Positions 9,381-17,583 of a stretch of DNA of 64,000 nucleotides are shown piece by piece. The position numbers were made by a program, and so were the translations under genes. Numbering within the stretch: the first letter of the stretch is position 1; each line of letters begins with the position of its first letter. The notes beneath the pieces were generated by a model that was not told the DNA's origin, did not search any database, and saw nothing but the letters and a program-made list of their open reading frames with translations. This DNA comes from JACCZX01 sp963801035 (lineage in GTDB: Bacteria; Pseudomonadota; Gammaproteobacteria; Burkholderiales; Burkholderiaceae_F). The stretch spans positions 62,001 through 126,000 of the forward strand of contig CAWDDF010000002.1 of NCBI GenBank assembly GCA_963801035.1, read 5' to 3'.

Positions 9381-10091
9381 ATGAACAAGGTGTATCCCAC
9401 GGCTGCGGCAGCGTTGGCCGATGTGGTGAAAGACGGTCAAATCGTTGCTGTCGGCGGCTTCGGGCTGTGCGGCATTCCGGAGTCACTGATCGTGGCGTTG
9501 CGCGACAGCGGTGTCAAAAAGCTCACCTGCGTCAGCAACAATGCGGGAATCGACGGTGCGGGGCTAGGGTTGCTGCTGACGACTCGACAGATCGGCAAAA
9601 TGATTTCGTCGTATGTCGGTGAGAACAAGGAGTTTGAGCGGCAGTATCTGGCGGGCGAACTCGAACTCGAGTTCACACCGCAAGGCACGCTGGCCGAGCG
9701 GATGCGCGCCGGTGGCGCGGGCATTCCGGCTTTCTTTGCGCGCACCGGCTTTGGCACTATCGTGGCCGAAGGAAAGCCGACACAGAAATTTGACGGTGTG
9801 TGGGGTAACAAGGAATACGTAATGGAGCGCTCGATCCGCGCTGATGTTTCGCTCGTCAAGGCGTGGAAGGCTGACAAGCAGGGCAACCTCGTCTATCGCA
9901 AGACCGCGCGCAACTTCAACCCCGTCGTTGCCATGTGCGGCAAGGTCACGGTAGCCGAAGTCGAAGAGATCGTGGAGAACGGCACGCTCGACCCTGACAA
10001 TGTGCATACACCCGGTATCTTTGTGCAACGCCTGGTGCTGAACGCAACTCCGGAAAAGCGTATCGAGAACCGTACTGTGAGGAAAAGCTGA
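9381..10091 (+). CDS. scoA: 3-oxoacid CoA-transferase subunit A
   Basis: A 236-residue alpha subunit of succinyl-CoA:3-ketoacid CoA-transferase, which activates acetoacetate using succinyl-CoA. The family sequences VGGFGLCGIPESLI and GTLAERMRAGGAGIPAF are present. The ATG follows a GGAG ribosome-binding site. scoB follows after one base. The pair supports use of ketone bodies or branched acids, or return of acetoacetate from PHB turnover. Acetate or butyrate as acyl acceptor cannot be excluded. Confidence 0.95.
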   Translation: MNKVYPTAAAALADVVKDGQIVAVGGFGLCGIPESLIVALRDSGVKKLTCVSNNAGIDGAGLGLLLTTRQIGKMISSYVGENKEFERQYLAGELELEFTPQGTLAERMRAGGAGIPAFFARTGFGTIVAEGKPTQKFDGVWGNKEYVMERSIRADVSLVKAWKADKQGNLVYRKTARNFNPVVAMCGKVTVAEVEEIVENGTLDPDNVHTPGIFVQRLVLNATPEKRIENRTVRKS

Positions 10092-10092
10092 G

Positions 10093-10743
10093 ATGCCGTG
10101 GACTCGCGAACAAATGGCCGCGCGTGCGGCACAGGAATTGAAAGACGGGTTCTACGTGAACCTCGGTATCGGCCTACCTACCCTGGTGGCCAACTACATC
10201 CCGGCCGGGATGGACGTGATGCTTCAGTCTGAAAACGGATTGCTCGGCATCGGCCCGTTTCCCCTCGAAGAAGAGGTCGATCCCGATCTGATCAACGCCG
10301 GCAAGCAGTTGGTGACCGCGCTTCCGGGTTCGAGTTACTTTTCCAGTGCCGACTCTTTCGCAATGATTCGCGGCGGTCATATCAACTTAGCGATACTGGG
10401 CGCGATGCAGGTCAGCGAGAAGGGCGATCTGGCCAACTGGATGATTCCCGGCAAGTTGGTCAAGGGCATGGGAGGCGCGATGGACCTGGTCGGCGGCGTG
10501 GAGCGCGTGGTCGTGCTGATGGAGCACAGCGCAAAGAATGGTGAGCATAAGATTTTGCAGCACTGCACGTTGCCGCTGACCGGTAAGGCGGTAGTCAATC
10601 GCATCATTACCGAGCTCGGCGTATTCGACGTGACTGAAGCAGGCCTGCAGGCAGTCGAGCTTGCGCCGGGCGTGTCGCAGGAAGAAGTCCGAACAAAAAC
10701 CGGTTGCCCGGTCACGTTCGCGTCGACTGCGGTCGCGGCGTAA
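10093..10743 (+). CDS. scoB: 3-oxoacid CoA-transferase subunit B
   Basis: A 216-residue beta subunit that carries the catalytic glutamate: E47 in the SENGLLG motif forms the glutamyl-CoA thioester in this family. The glycine-rich GIGLPTLV segment is also present. It follows scoA directly and is co-translated with it. The 100 bases after its stop contain no terminator I can recognise before the CDF transporter. Confidence 0.95.
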   Translation: MPWTREQMAARAAQELKDGFYVNLGIGLPTLVANYIPAGMDVMLQSENGLLGIGPFPLEEEVDPDLINAGKQLVTALPGSSYFSSADSFAMIRGGHINLAILGAMQVSEKGDLANWMIPGKLVKGMGGAMDLVGGVERVVVLMEHSAKNGEHKILQHCTLPLTGKAVVNRIITELGVFDVTEAGLQAVELAPGVSQEEVRTKTGCPVTFASTAVAA

Positions 10744-10843
10744 CTCGCGGTCGCGGTCGAGCGCCTGCCGCTCGGCTACCCGAAGCGAGGCTGGTTCCTG
10801 TTACGGCAACGGTGCACGGCGTCTAGGGCGCATCATTAACGCT

Positions 10844-11791
10844 GTGCACCATCATCACCAGCACCAAGCCGAACTCAGCGCGCATCATCGCGGCGACAGC
10901 AGTTACACACATCGCGCGCGCGCTGCGGGCGGACGCACGTTGACGGTTGCCGTTGGGCTAACGCTCGGCTTCGCTTTCGTGGAACTGGTAGCGGGGCTGT
11001 GGTCGGGTTCGCTCGCGCTGCTGGCCGATGCGGGGCACATGGCGACCGACTCGGCATCGCTGCTGTTTGCGTTGATCGCCAACATCATCGCGCGGCGCCC
11101 AATCTCAGAGCGGCATTCGTTCGGGCTCGCGCGGGTCGAAGTGATTGCTGCGTTCGTCAATGCACTCCTGATGGTCGCCGTGGTGCTGTGGATTGCGATC
11201 GAGGCGTTTAACCGAATCAACGCGCCGGTTCCGGTTCGGGGCCTGGCGGTCATTGGCGTCGGCAGTATCGGGTTGCTGGTCAACATCCTGGTGGCGTGGA
11301 CGTTGTCGCGCGATCGAGACAACGTCAACATTCGCGCCGCATTCATCCACGTCCTAGGCGATCTGCTGGGATCGGTGGCAGCAATCATGGCCGGAACAAT
11401 TATTTATTTTGGCGGCCCGCTGATCGCCGATCCTGTGCTGTCGCTGGTGGTCGCGGCGCTGATCGTTCGCTCAACCTACGGCGTGTTGAAGGAAACCATC
11501 TTCGTACTGCTCGATAGCGTCCCGACAGGAGTCGACTACACCCAAGTAGGAGCGACATTGGCGAAGTTGCCTGGCATCGTTTCCGTTCACGATCTGCATG
11601 TTTGGGCGATGGTGCCGGGTCGTGCGGCTCTCTCAGCGCACGTCCTGGTGGACGACATCGAGCGCTGGCCCGTGATCCTGCACCAGGCACGGCTTGTGTT
11701 GAATCGCGACTTCAGGATTGATCACATCACCCTGCAGCCCGAATGGCTGCATCGCGAGCCCGGCGTGATCAATATCAAGAGGTCTGAGTAG
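10844..11791 (+). CDS. Cation diffusion facilitator (zinc-type) exporter
   Basis: A 315-residue inner-membrane metal/proton antiporter with six predicted helices and a cytoplasmic C-terminal domain. The metal-site motifs HxxxD occur in helix II (H65-D69, LADAGHMATD) and helix V (H169-D173, IHVLGD). The N-terminus is histidine-rich (MHHHHQHQ), common in zinc transporters of the CzcD/ZitB type. The start is chosen as GTG at 10844 because no in-frame ATG exists upstream that keeps family length; the longer open frame reaching into scoB would add about 60 arginine-rich residues and is rejected. Metal specificity (Zn, Cd or Co) is inferred. Confidence 0.93.
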   Translation: MHHHHQHQAELSAHHRGDSSYTHRARAAGGRTLTVAVGLTLGFAFVELVAGLWSGSLALLADAGHMATDSASLLFALIANIIARRPISERHSFGLARVEVIAAFVNALLMVAVVLWIAIEAFNRINAPVPVRGLAVIGVGSIGLLVNILVAWTLSRDRDNVNIRAAFIHVLGDLLGSVAAIMAGTIIYFGGPLIADPVLSLVVAALIVRSTYGVLKETIFVLLDSVPTGVDYTQVGATLAKLPGIVSVHDLHVWAMVPGRAALSAHVLVDDIERWPVILHQARLVLNRDFRIDHITLQPEWLHREPGVINIKRSE

Positions 11792-11815
11792 TACGCCGGG
11801 CGGCAGCACGGTAGC

Positions 11816-11866
11816 TTGACACACGGCCGTTATATTGGTACGTTTCGAGTACCATTTCGTACACGG
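11816..11866 (+). promoter_or_regulatory. Candidate promoter/operator of the RES toxin-antitoxin operon
   Basis: TTGACA (11816-11821) is followed after 17 bases by a weak -10 (TACGTT, 11839-11844). The inverted repeat GGTAC-N7-GTACC (11837-11853) overlaps it, and TTTCG[AG]TAC is partly repeated just downstream. Antitoxins of this family are usually autorepressors, so this is a plausible operator; that is inference. Confidence 0.5.
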
Positions 11867-11886
11867 GTGTTTTTACAGGCAAATCT

Positions 11887-12300
11887 ATGGCCGCCTTGCC
11901 GCAACGAGAGATTGCACGCACCGACATCATCGACGTTGGGAGCCGTGACGCGCGCAGCCGGTTGGCTGCGATGGTCACCAAGCTGCTGGATCACTGGAAT
12001 TTGACCGCTGTTGAACAATCCACGCTGCTCGGACTTTCCACGACGAGCCGCAGTACGCTTGCGCGTTATCGTGAAGGCGAACCGCTAGCTGATAGTCGTG
12101 ATCTGCTTGACCGTGCAGGCCATCTGCTTGGCATCCACAAGTCGCTGCGCATTTTATTTCCGTACGATCGGGACCTCGCCTACGGGTGGATGACGCAATT
12201 CAATCGGCGTCTCGGTGCGCGCCCGGTCGATCTGATTGCCGAACGAGGGTTTGAAGGCCTGCTGGCAGTCCGCCGATACCTAGATTTTCAGCGTGGTTAG
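11887..12300 (+). CDS. MbcA/ParS/Xre-type antitoxin
   Basis: A 137-residue protein. The N-terminal half is helix-turn-helix-like (residues about 35-75, ending in RSTLARYREGEPL). The C-terminal half has the DUF2384 toxin-binding pattern (LLGIHKSLRILFP, WMTQFNRRLGARPVDLI, GFEGLLAVRRYLD). It should neutralise the RES toxin encoded next and repress the operon. An AGG ribosome-binding site lies seven bases before the ATG. The TAG stop overlaps the first bases of a 162-base palindrome that separates it from the toxin gene; in most such modules the two genes abut or overlap. Confidence 0.88.
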   Translation: MAALPQREIARTDIIDVGSRDARSRLAAMVTKLLDHWNLTAVEQSTLLGLSTTSRSTLARYREGEPLADSRDLLDRAGHLLGIHKSLRILFPYDRDLAYGWMTQFNRRLGARPVDLIAERGFEGLLAVRRYLDFQRG

Positions 12301-12460
12301 TCGAGTGAAATGGCCGAAATGCGCCACCGCTCGTCTGCGCCTCGGGCCGCCATGCGTCGTTGCAAATGCTCGCGATACTTCCGGTATCGCTGCGCTTTGC
12401 GCCTAGCCTAGCGGCCCGCTGCTCAGCCGCTCTGTGACGATTCGACCATTTCACTCGACT
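12299..12460. repeat. Long imperfect palindrome between antitoxin and toxin
   Basis: Paired segments share one axis near 12380: 12299-12318 with 12441-12460 (20 bases, one mismatch), CGGGCCGC 12343-12350 with GCGGCCCG 12411-12418, GCAAA 12362-12366 with TTTGC 12396-12400, and GCGATAC 12372-12378 with GTATCGC 12384-12390 around a TTCCG loop. The left arm starts in the antitoxin stop codon; the right arm encodes residues 3-9 of the toxin. Size and structure resemble a MITE or large REP-type element. Confidence 0.75.
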
Positions 12461-13162
12461 GGTGCCCTGCTGTCTGCCAACGCCGAGTTTCATGGCGATC
12501 TGGTTCGAAACATCCCGGGTATTCGTCGCTCGCAGAATCTGTTCGACGATCTAACCGCTAATCCCGCCGATTGGGCGGTGGCCATGGCTGCCGAGGAGAG
12601 CGGGCGCATCCCGACGTCCGCCGCGCTTGCTACCCGCCCGTTCGACTATGGAAGTGTCATCAGCTACAGCTTCGACGCGTCGCATTGGCAATCGACCCGA
12701 TTTTCTGATGGCTCGCGTTACGGTGTCTGGTACGGCGCGCTCGAGGTGGAAACCACCATCTATGAGACCGCGCATCATTGGCGACGCTTTTTGCTTGATA
12801 GCTACGCGGAACTTGATCGTGTGATCGTTACCGATCGACGCGTCTGCGACGTGCGCTGCGACGCGCTGTTGATCGACCTTCGCGGCAAGCACGTCGATTT
12901 TCCGGACCTCGTGCGGCGCGACAGCTACACCTTTACGCACCAGGTCGGGCGCATCGTTCACGAACAGGATCTGAGCGGCCTACTGGTGCAGTCCGCGCGC
13001 TGCGATGGCATTAACGCCGCGGTGTTTCGCGCCGAGCGGCTCTCGAATGTCCGCGAAAAAATGTTTGTAACCTACAAGCTCAACGTCGCGCGCGATTCTT
13101 TCGTTGCCGAGCGCGGGCGCGGCCGAGCGTGGCTGACATTCGCGCCCAGCAGTTTGGAATAA
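12434..13162 (+). CDS. RES-domain toxin (NAD+-degrading family)
   Basis: A 242-residue RES-domain protein. The core TRFSDGSRYGVWYGA followed by ETTIYE shows the Arg, Ser, Tyr and Glu pattern of the family. Related MbcT/ParT toxins cleave NAD+ (phosphorolysis or hydrolysis) or ADP-ribosylate targets; which applies here is unknown. The start is GTG at 12434, the first possible ATG/GTG start after an in-frame TAG at 12404; CTG at 12419 is an alternative. Its first residues lie inside the palindrome, so the N-terminus may be element-derived. The stop is one base from the stop of the convergent DUF1624 gene. Confidence 0.88.
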   Translation: MTIRPFHSTGALLSANAEFHGDLVRNIPGIRRSQNLFDDLTANPADWAVAMAAEESGRIPTSAALATRPFDYGSVISYSFDASHWQSTRFSDGSRYGVWYGALEVETTIYETAHHWRRFLLDSYAELDRVIVTDRRVCDVRCDALLIDLRGKHVDFPDLVRRDSYTFTHQVGRIVHEQDLSGLLVQSARCDGINAAVFRAERLSNVREKMFVTYKLNVARDSFVAERGRGRAWLTFAPSSLE

Positions 13163-13163
13163 G

Positions 13164-13898
13164 TCATTGCAAACCCAGCTTGCGGAGCAATGTCATCCCA
13201 GCCAGCAGGACGGGTTGATGCAACAGGTAGATCGTCAGCGCCCATGTGCCCAGAAACAGCAGCCAGCGCGGGGCGCGATCATTGAGGGGTACCAGCGCGT
13301 CCGGAATCCGCCAGTCTGCGTGTTGCCAAAGCGCGGCCAGCCCCGCACCGATCAAGACCACTCCGATCCATGGAAAGAGCGGAACGTAATCCTCGGTTCG
13401 CGGCTTGAACGTCATGAACCCAATGATCGTCGCGGGTGGCGTGTTGAAAAACTCATTCGAGTAAGCCAGCCCGATCGCGACACACACGATGCCAAGCGCG
13501 ATGTTCCACGCTCTCAAGCGCAACAAGGGCCGCACGAGCAGCAGCGCCGCTGCGACGAAGTGCAGTATTCCGAAGTAGATGAAGCGCTGGCCGAACACCA
13601 GCCAACTGCCGATTGACACCAGAAGCGCAGCAGCAGCGATCTGTGCCCAGCGCTTCCAGAAATCTTTTACCGACGGCTTGAACGACGTGCGCAGAACGAG
13701 ACTTACGCCAACCAGCAACAGAAACTGTGTGACGATTGCCGTGCGCCACGCAATCCAAGGCTGATCGCGCGTCATGACCAGATTGACCCAACCGAAGTAA
13801 GCCAGGTCGTAGATGAAGTGATAAACAATCATCTGCGCCACGGCGAAGCCGCGCAACGCGTCCACGAGCCGCAGGCGGGCAGCGGAAGTTGGGTTCAT
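13164..13898 (-). CDS. DUF1624 membrane protein, heparan-alpha-glucosaminide acetyltransferase-like
   Basis: A 244-residue inner-membrane protein with about seven hydrophobic segments. The N-terminal VDALRGFAVAQMIVYHFIYD with its conserved Asp, Arg and His is the hallmark of the HGSNAT/DUF1624 acyltransferase group, which may move acetyl groups across the membrane. Its bacterial substrate is not known. It is transcribed divergently from the HpaB-like gene (53 bases between starts) and converges on the toxin gene with one base between stops. Confidence 0.85.
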   Translation of the reverse strand: MNPTSAARLRLVDALRGFAVAQMIVYHFIYDLAYFGWVNLVMTRDQPWIAWRTAIVTQFLLLVGVSLVLRTSFKPSVKDFWKRWAQIAAAALLVSIGSWLVFGQRFIYFGILHFVAAALLLVRPLLRLRAWNIALGIVCVAIGLAYSNEFFNTPPATIIGFMTFKPRTEDYVPLFPWIGVVLIGAGLAALWQHADWRIPDALVPLNDRAPRWLLFLGTWALTIYLLHQPVLLAGMTLLRKLGLQ

Positions 13899-13951
13899 CG
13901 CAGCGGGGCTGACGGCATAATCCTGTGACGCAGTCTAGGTGAGGCCACGCC

Positions 13952-15544
13952 ATGTTGATGTCATCTCACGATTATCGCGAGTCGCTACGTCGGTCGCGTC
14001 CGCGTGTCTACGTCGACGGCCACGCTGTCGAATCAGTCGCAGACGAGCCGTCGCTTGCTCCGGGTGTGAACGCGCTCGGTCTCAGCTATGACTATGCATT
14101 GCGTGAGAACCTGGCGCCGGTGATGCGGGTGCGCGCCGGCACGCACGAAGTCAACCGAATGAATGCGATTCCGGTATCGAGCCAGGATCTGCTGAATAAG
14201 CTCGAAGCGGTTCGTCTGCTGTGCCAGGAAACAGGCTGCGCACAGCGGTATCTGGGTGGCGATGGGTTGGCCGCACTCCGTCAGGCTTCGCACCGGATCG
14301 ACGCCGACAAGGGCACCGAATACTCTGCGCGTCTCGACGCGTATCTCGAACGCGTCTATTCCGAAGACTTGAGCATCGGCATCGCGATGACCGATGGCAA
14401 GGGCGATCGTTCGCTGCGGCCACATCAGCAGCCGAACGTGGATACGTATGTTCACATCGTCGACCGTCGCACTGACGGCATCGTCATTTCAGGTGTCAAG
14501 GCGATCGTGACCGCTGCACCGTATGTGCACGAGCTGCTCGTCATGCCCTGTCGCAACATGACACAGGACGACGCGGACTTCGCGGTCTGCTGCGCGGTGC
14601 CGATCGACGTCGACGGCTTGACCATCGTCGCGCGTCCGGCAGGACGTCCCGGCGAAAAGGCCGCACTGTTCAGCGGGCGTTACGGGCAGTCCACCGGCGT
14701 CGCGATCTTCGAGCGCGTGTTCGTTCCGTGGGAAAAGGTCTTTCTCGCGGGCGAGTGGGAGCACTCGGGATTTCTGACCTACAGCTACGCGACGCACCAT
14801 CGGCAAACGTGCATTGCTGCCCGTGCCGGGTTCGGCGATTTGCTGATTGGCGCTGGGGCGCTGATGACCGAAGCCAATGGTGCCGACCTCGATCACGCGC
14901 ACGGCCTGCGCGATGCGATGGTCGACCTGATCAAGATTGTCGAAGGGTTTTATGCGTGCGGTGTGGCCGCATCCGTGTATTGCACTGCCGATCCGTCCGG
15001 CGTTGCGATGCCTGACGCCGTGTTCGGCAATATCGGCAAGCTATTAATGGCGACTCAGATCTACGACATGCATCGGCTGGCCCATCACGTCTCGGGCGGA
15101 TTGATCGTCACGCTGCCGGGCCCAGAAGAGGACCATAACCCCGCAACTGCCGGCCGGCTGTCCGAGTTGCTGACTGCGCGCTCGGACATTCCATACGAAA
15201 AGCGGATCGAGGTCGCACGCTTTGTCGAAGACCTGACCGCGTCCTATCAGGCGGGCTGGTACTCGGTGATTTCCCTTCACGGTGGTGGATCGCCTGACGC
15301 GATGAAGATGGAAATCTGGCGCAACTATCCGCTTGGCAACAAGGTCGATCTCGTCGAGCGTTTGCTTGAGCGCGGTGTTCTGACCGACGACGTGCGCAAG
15401 ATCACCCGCAACCGTCAGCCCGGCCGTTGCTGCATCGAGGGATGTCAGGTCCCCAATGCTCCGATCGTGGTGCCGTTGCCGCAAATCGGCAACGCGCCCG
15501 CGCGATCGGTGCTACCGCTGCGCAAGACCGGCACTACGAACTGA
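13952..15544 (+). CDS. 4-hydroxyphenylacetate 3-hydroxylase / 4-hydroxybutyryl-CoA dehydratase family protein
   Basis: A 530-residue protein with the acyl-CoA dehydrogenase-like fold shared by HpaB monooxygenases and AbfD dehydratase (DYRESL, RPHQQPNVDTYVHIV, GVKAIVTAAPYVHELLV, HHRQTCIAARAG). AbfD binds a [4Fe-4S] cluster through C99, C103, H292 and C299. Here the aligned positions by my reading are C96, Y100, H283 and A290, so two cluster ligands are missing. I therefore favour a flavin-dependent monooxygenase-type activity over a radical dehydratase. No reductase partner (HpaC) is adjacent. A GAGG precedes the ATG. The next gene begins ten bases later, suggesting an operon with the isochorismatase-like hydrolase. 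Confidence 0.8.
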   Translation: MLMSSHDYRESLRRSRPRVYVDGHAVESVADEPSLAPGVNALGLSYDYALRENLAPVMRVRAGTHEVNRMNAIPVSSQDLLNKLEAVRLLCQETGCAQRYLGGDGLAALRQASHRIDADKGTEYSARLDAYLERVYSEDLSIGIAMTDGKGDRSLRPHQQPNVDTYVHIVDRRTDGIVISGVKAIVTAAPYVHELLVMPCRNMTQDDADFAVCCAVPIDVDGLTIVARPAGRPGEKAALFSGRYGQSTGVAIFERVFVPWEKVFLAGEWEHSGFLTYSYATHHRQTCIAARAGFGDLLIGAGALMTEANGADLDHAHGLRDAMVDLIKIVEGFYACGVAASVYCTADPSGVAMPDAVFGNIGKLLMATQIYDMHRLAHHVSGGLIVTLPGPEEDHNPATAGRLSELLTARSDIPYEKRIEVARFVEDLTASYQAGWYSVISLHGGGSPDAMKMEIWRNYPLGNKVDLVERLLERGVLTDDVRKITRNRQPGRCCIEGCQVPNAPIVVPLPQIGNAPARSVLPLRKTGTTN

Positions 15545-15554
15545 GCGTGCCGGC

Positions 15555-16109
15555 GTGCGCTTGCGGCCTGAGCAGTCGTTTCTTCTGGTCGTCGATGTGC
15601 AGGCGCAGCTTGCGCCCCGGGTCACCGGCGCGGAGCAAGTGATTGCGAAATGCGTCGCACTGATGAAGGCGGCGCGCCTGTTGAAACTTCCGGTTCGCGT
15701 GACCGAACATTGCGCGGACCGGATCGGGCATTCCGTTGCGCAGATCGCCGATCTGACACAGCAGGGCGAGCTGCTGTCGAAGACGCATTTTTGCTGCACC
15801 GATGAACCCGACGCGCTGGCAAAGTTCGATGAACTCAATCGAAAACAGGCGGTTATCGCCGGCATGGAAGCGCATGTATGCGCGATGCAGGCCGCGCTCG
15901 GTCTTGCTGAGAATGGCTACGACTGCTTTTTCGTTCAAGACGCTTCGGGCTCGCAGCGACCGTCGGACCACGTCGCTGCGATCGAGCGTCTGCGAATGAG
16001 CAATGTGCGCATCGTCTCCACGGAGATGGTGATGTTCGAGTGGCTGAAGCGTGCCGACGTGCCCGAGTTTCGCGAGTTGCTACGGATCGTCAAGAGCGCT
16101 GATAGTTAA
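15555..16109 (+). CDS. Isochorismatase-family cysteine hydrolase
   Basis: A 184-residue cysteine hydrolase with the likely catalytic triad D14 (LVVDVQ), K76 (LLSKTHF) and C109 (GMEAHVC). The GMEAHVCxxQ motif is typical of the YcaC-like branch, whose substrates are often amides or ring-cleavage products. The start is set at GTG 15555, which gives family length; the longer frame upstream only overlaps the preceding gene. It lies ten bases after the HpaB-like gene, so the two may act on one aromatic or amide substrate (inference). Confidence 0.88.
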   Translation: MRLRPEQSFLLVVDVQAQLAPRVTGAEQVIAKCVALMKAARLLKLPVRVTEHCADRIGHSVAQIADLTQQGELLSKTHFCCTDEPDALAKFDELNRKQAVIAGMEAHVCAMQAALGLAENGYDCFFVQDASGSQRPSDHVAAIERLRMSNVRIVSTEMVMFEWLKRADVPEFRELLRIVKSADS

Positions 16110-16116
16110 CTTTGTG

Positions 16117-16554
16117 ATGCATTCGTTGCGACAGGCGTCACGCGCGGATATCGCCGCGATTCACGAAGTGCGGATGTCGGTCCGCGAGAATCAATTGACC
16201 CGCAGCGTCATCTCCGAGCGGGACTACATCGATCATCTGGAGATGTTGGGCCGTGGCTGGGTGATCGAAACCGGGGACCGTGTTGTTGCCGTCGTCATCG
16301 GCAATGCGCGCAACGGAAACATATGGGGACTCTTCGTCCGTCCGGAATTCGAGCGACGTGGCCTCGGCCGGCGCCTGCTCGATACGGCGGTCGACTGGCT
16401 ATGGTCGCAAAGGCTGACGCAGCTTTGGCTGACCACAACGCCGGGCACACGTGCGCACGGATTCTACGAAGCGGCCGGGTGGAGGCGGGCAGGGATGACC
16501 GAGCACGGTGAGATACGGTTCGAGCTGGACAAGCATGAGCACACATCCCAGTGA
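16117..16554 (+). CDS. GNAT family N-acetyltransferase
   Basis: A 145-residue acetyl-CoA-dependent acetyltransferase. The acetyl-CoA binding motif A reads FVRPEFERRGLGRRLLD (R/QxxGxG/A), and the C-terminal YEAAGWRR is the usual motif B ending. The ATG at 16117 is used; an in-frame GTG lies one codon upstream of it. It follows the hydrolase after seven bases and overlaps the start of the AlkB-like gene by 20 bases. The substrate is not predictable. Confidence 0.88.
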   Translation: MHSLRQASRADIAAIHEVRMSVRENQLTRSVISERDYIDHLEMLGRGWVIETGDRVVAVVIGNARNGNIWGLFVRPEFERRGLGRRLLDTAVDWLWSQRLTQLWLTTTPGTRAHGFYEAAGWRRAGMTEHGEIRFELDKHEHTSQ

Positions 16555-17131
16555 TCTGTTTGGCGCTTCGCCTCAGTGGCCGCCCGGGCTGACGTACACA
16601 CTCAACTTCATCAGCGTTGAAGAAGAAAGCCAGCTGCTGGCGGCGCTCCGCGATGTGCCGATGCATGACGCTCAATACTACGAATACACGGCGAAGCGGC
16701 GTGTTGCGAGCTTCGGTTCAAGCTACGACTTCGAATCGAGACAGCTGCACGACGCCGCACCTGTGCCCACCTTCCTAATTCCGCTGCGCCGGAGCGTGGC
16801 AGCTCGGGTAGCAATCCCGGAAGATGCGTTTGCGCAAACGTTGATTACAGAATATCGGCCGGGTACACCATTGGGCTGGCATCGTGACGCACTGAACTAC
16901 GAAGTAGTCGCCGGCGTCTCACTTGGTGGCCACTGTCGGATGCGCTTTCGGCCGTACCCGCCACGTCGCGGGCGCGATCCCAGAACATTCACTCTGCAAC
17001 TCGAGCCGCGTTCGATGTACGTGATGCGCGATGACGTGCGCTGGAACTGGCAACACAGCATTCCAGCGACGCCTGAGCACCGATGGTCGATTACGTTTCG
17101 CACGTTGCGCAAGCCGACGAGCGATTCGTAA
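16535..17131 (+). CDS. AlkB-like 2-oxoglutarate/Fe(II) dioxygenase
   Basis: A 198-residue member of the AlkB family, which oxidatively demethylates alkylated bases or modifies other substrates. The iron ligands H116, D118 (GWHRDAL) and H174 (WQHSIP) are present, and an Arg pair suitable for binding 2-oxoglutarate lies in RWSITFR. The RVASFGSSYDF region resembles the substrate lid. The start is ATG 16535, inside the end of the GNAT gene, which suggests translational coupling. It is probably a DNA or RNA repair dealkylase, but not a direct E. coli AlkB equivalent. Confidence 0.85.
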   Translation: MSTHPSDLFGASPQWPPGLTYTLNFISVEEESQLLAALRDVPMHDAQYYEYTAKRRVASFGSSYDFESRQLHDAAPVPTFLIPLRRSVAARVAIPEDAFAQTLITEYRPGTPLGWHRDALNYEVVAGVSLGGHCRMRFRPYPPRRGRDPRTFTLQLEPRSMYVMRDDVRWNWQHSIPATPEHRWSITFRTLRKPTSDS

Positions 17132-17175
17132 CCACGCCGTATATTCTGGCCACCAAACAATCCGGAAAGATTGAA

Positions 17176-17583
17176 TTGAGGCGTCTTTTGTGCACCGCTG
17201 CGTTTATCGCGCTGACGCTCCAACTGGTGGCGTGCGGTGACTTCCTTACGGATTCCGCCACCAGGGTCGCGAACGACCTGCAAAAGGCAGCGGACGCGAT
17301 GCAGGGTTCATCGGCCGCGACCTACACGCTCGTTCATCGTCCGAAGGCCTCGCCGGAAGGATGCGCGCACGACTATTCGTTTCAGCTCAGTCGTCAATCC
17401 TCGATGTTGGTGTGGTGCAAATCGCCGAACGGTGAAAAGAACGTTTCCAGCCATACGACAACGTCGCACCTTCGGTACGTTGACGTGCCCGAGCAAATCA
17501 ATCTGGAAAAGCGCGCGGGTGAGCCGATCACGATCGAGCTGCAGAAGACGCTGGGCAAGCCGGTGGTCGTGCGTGCGTACTAG
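17176..17583 (+). CDS. Hypothetical lipoprotein
   Basis: A 135-residue protein of unknown function. The signal peptide has a lipobox, LQLVAC, so it is probably lipidated. The start is TTG at 17176, preceded by GGAAAG at 17163-17168; it gives a standard lipoprotein leader (MRRLLCTAAFIALTLQLVAC). The mature part is polar with two more cysteines (EGCAHDY and LVWCKS), which could form a disulfide in the periplasm. Its end overlaps the start of the GDPD gene by 11 bases. Confidence 0.7.
   Translation: MRRLLCTAAFIALTLQLVACGDFLTDSATRVANDLQKAADAMQGSSAATYTLVHRPKASPEGCAHDYSFQLSRQSSMLVWCKSPNGEKNVSSHTTTSHLRYVDVPEQINLEKRAGEPITIELQKTLGKPVVVRAY

Noticed and set aside
10661..10843. Long arginine-rich N-terminus for the CDF transporter
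   Set aside because: It overlaps scoB, lacks family similarity, and a GTG at 10844 gives normal length.
12294..12463. TGGT on both sides of the palindrome as a target-site duplication
   Set aside because: Four bases are too few to separate from chance, and one copy overlaps the arm.
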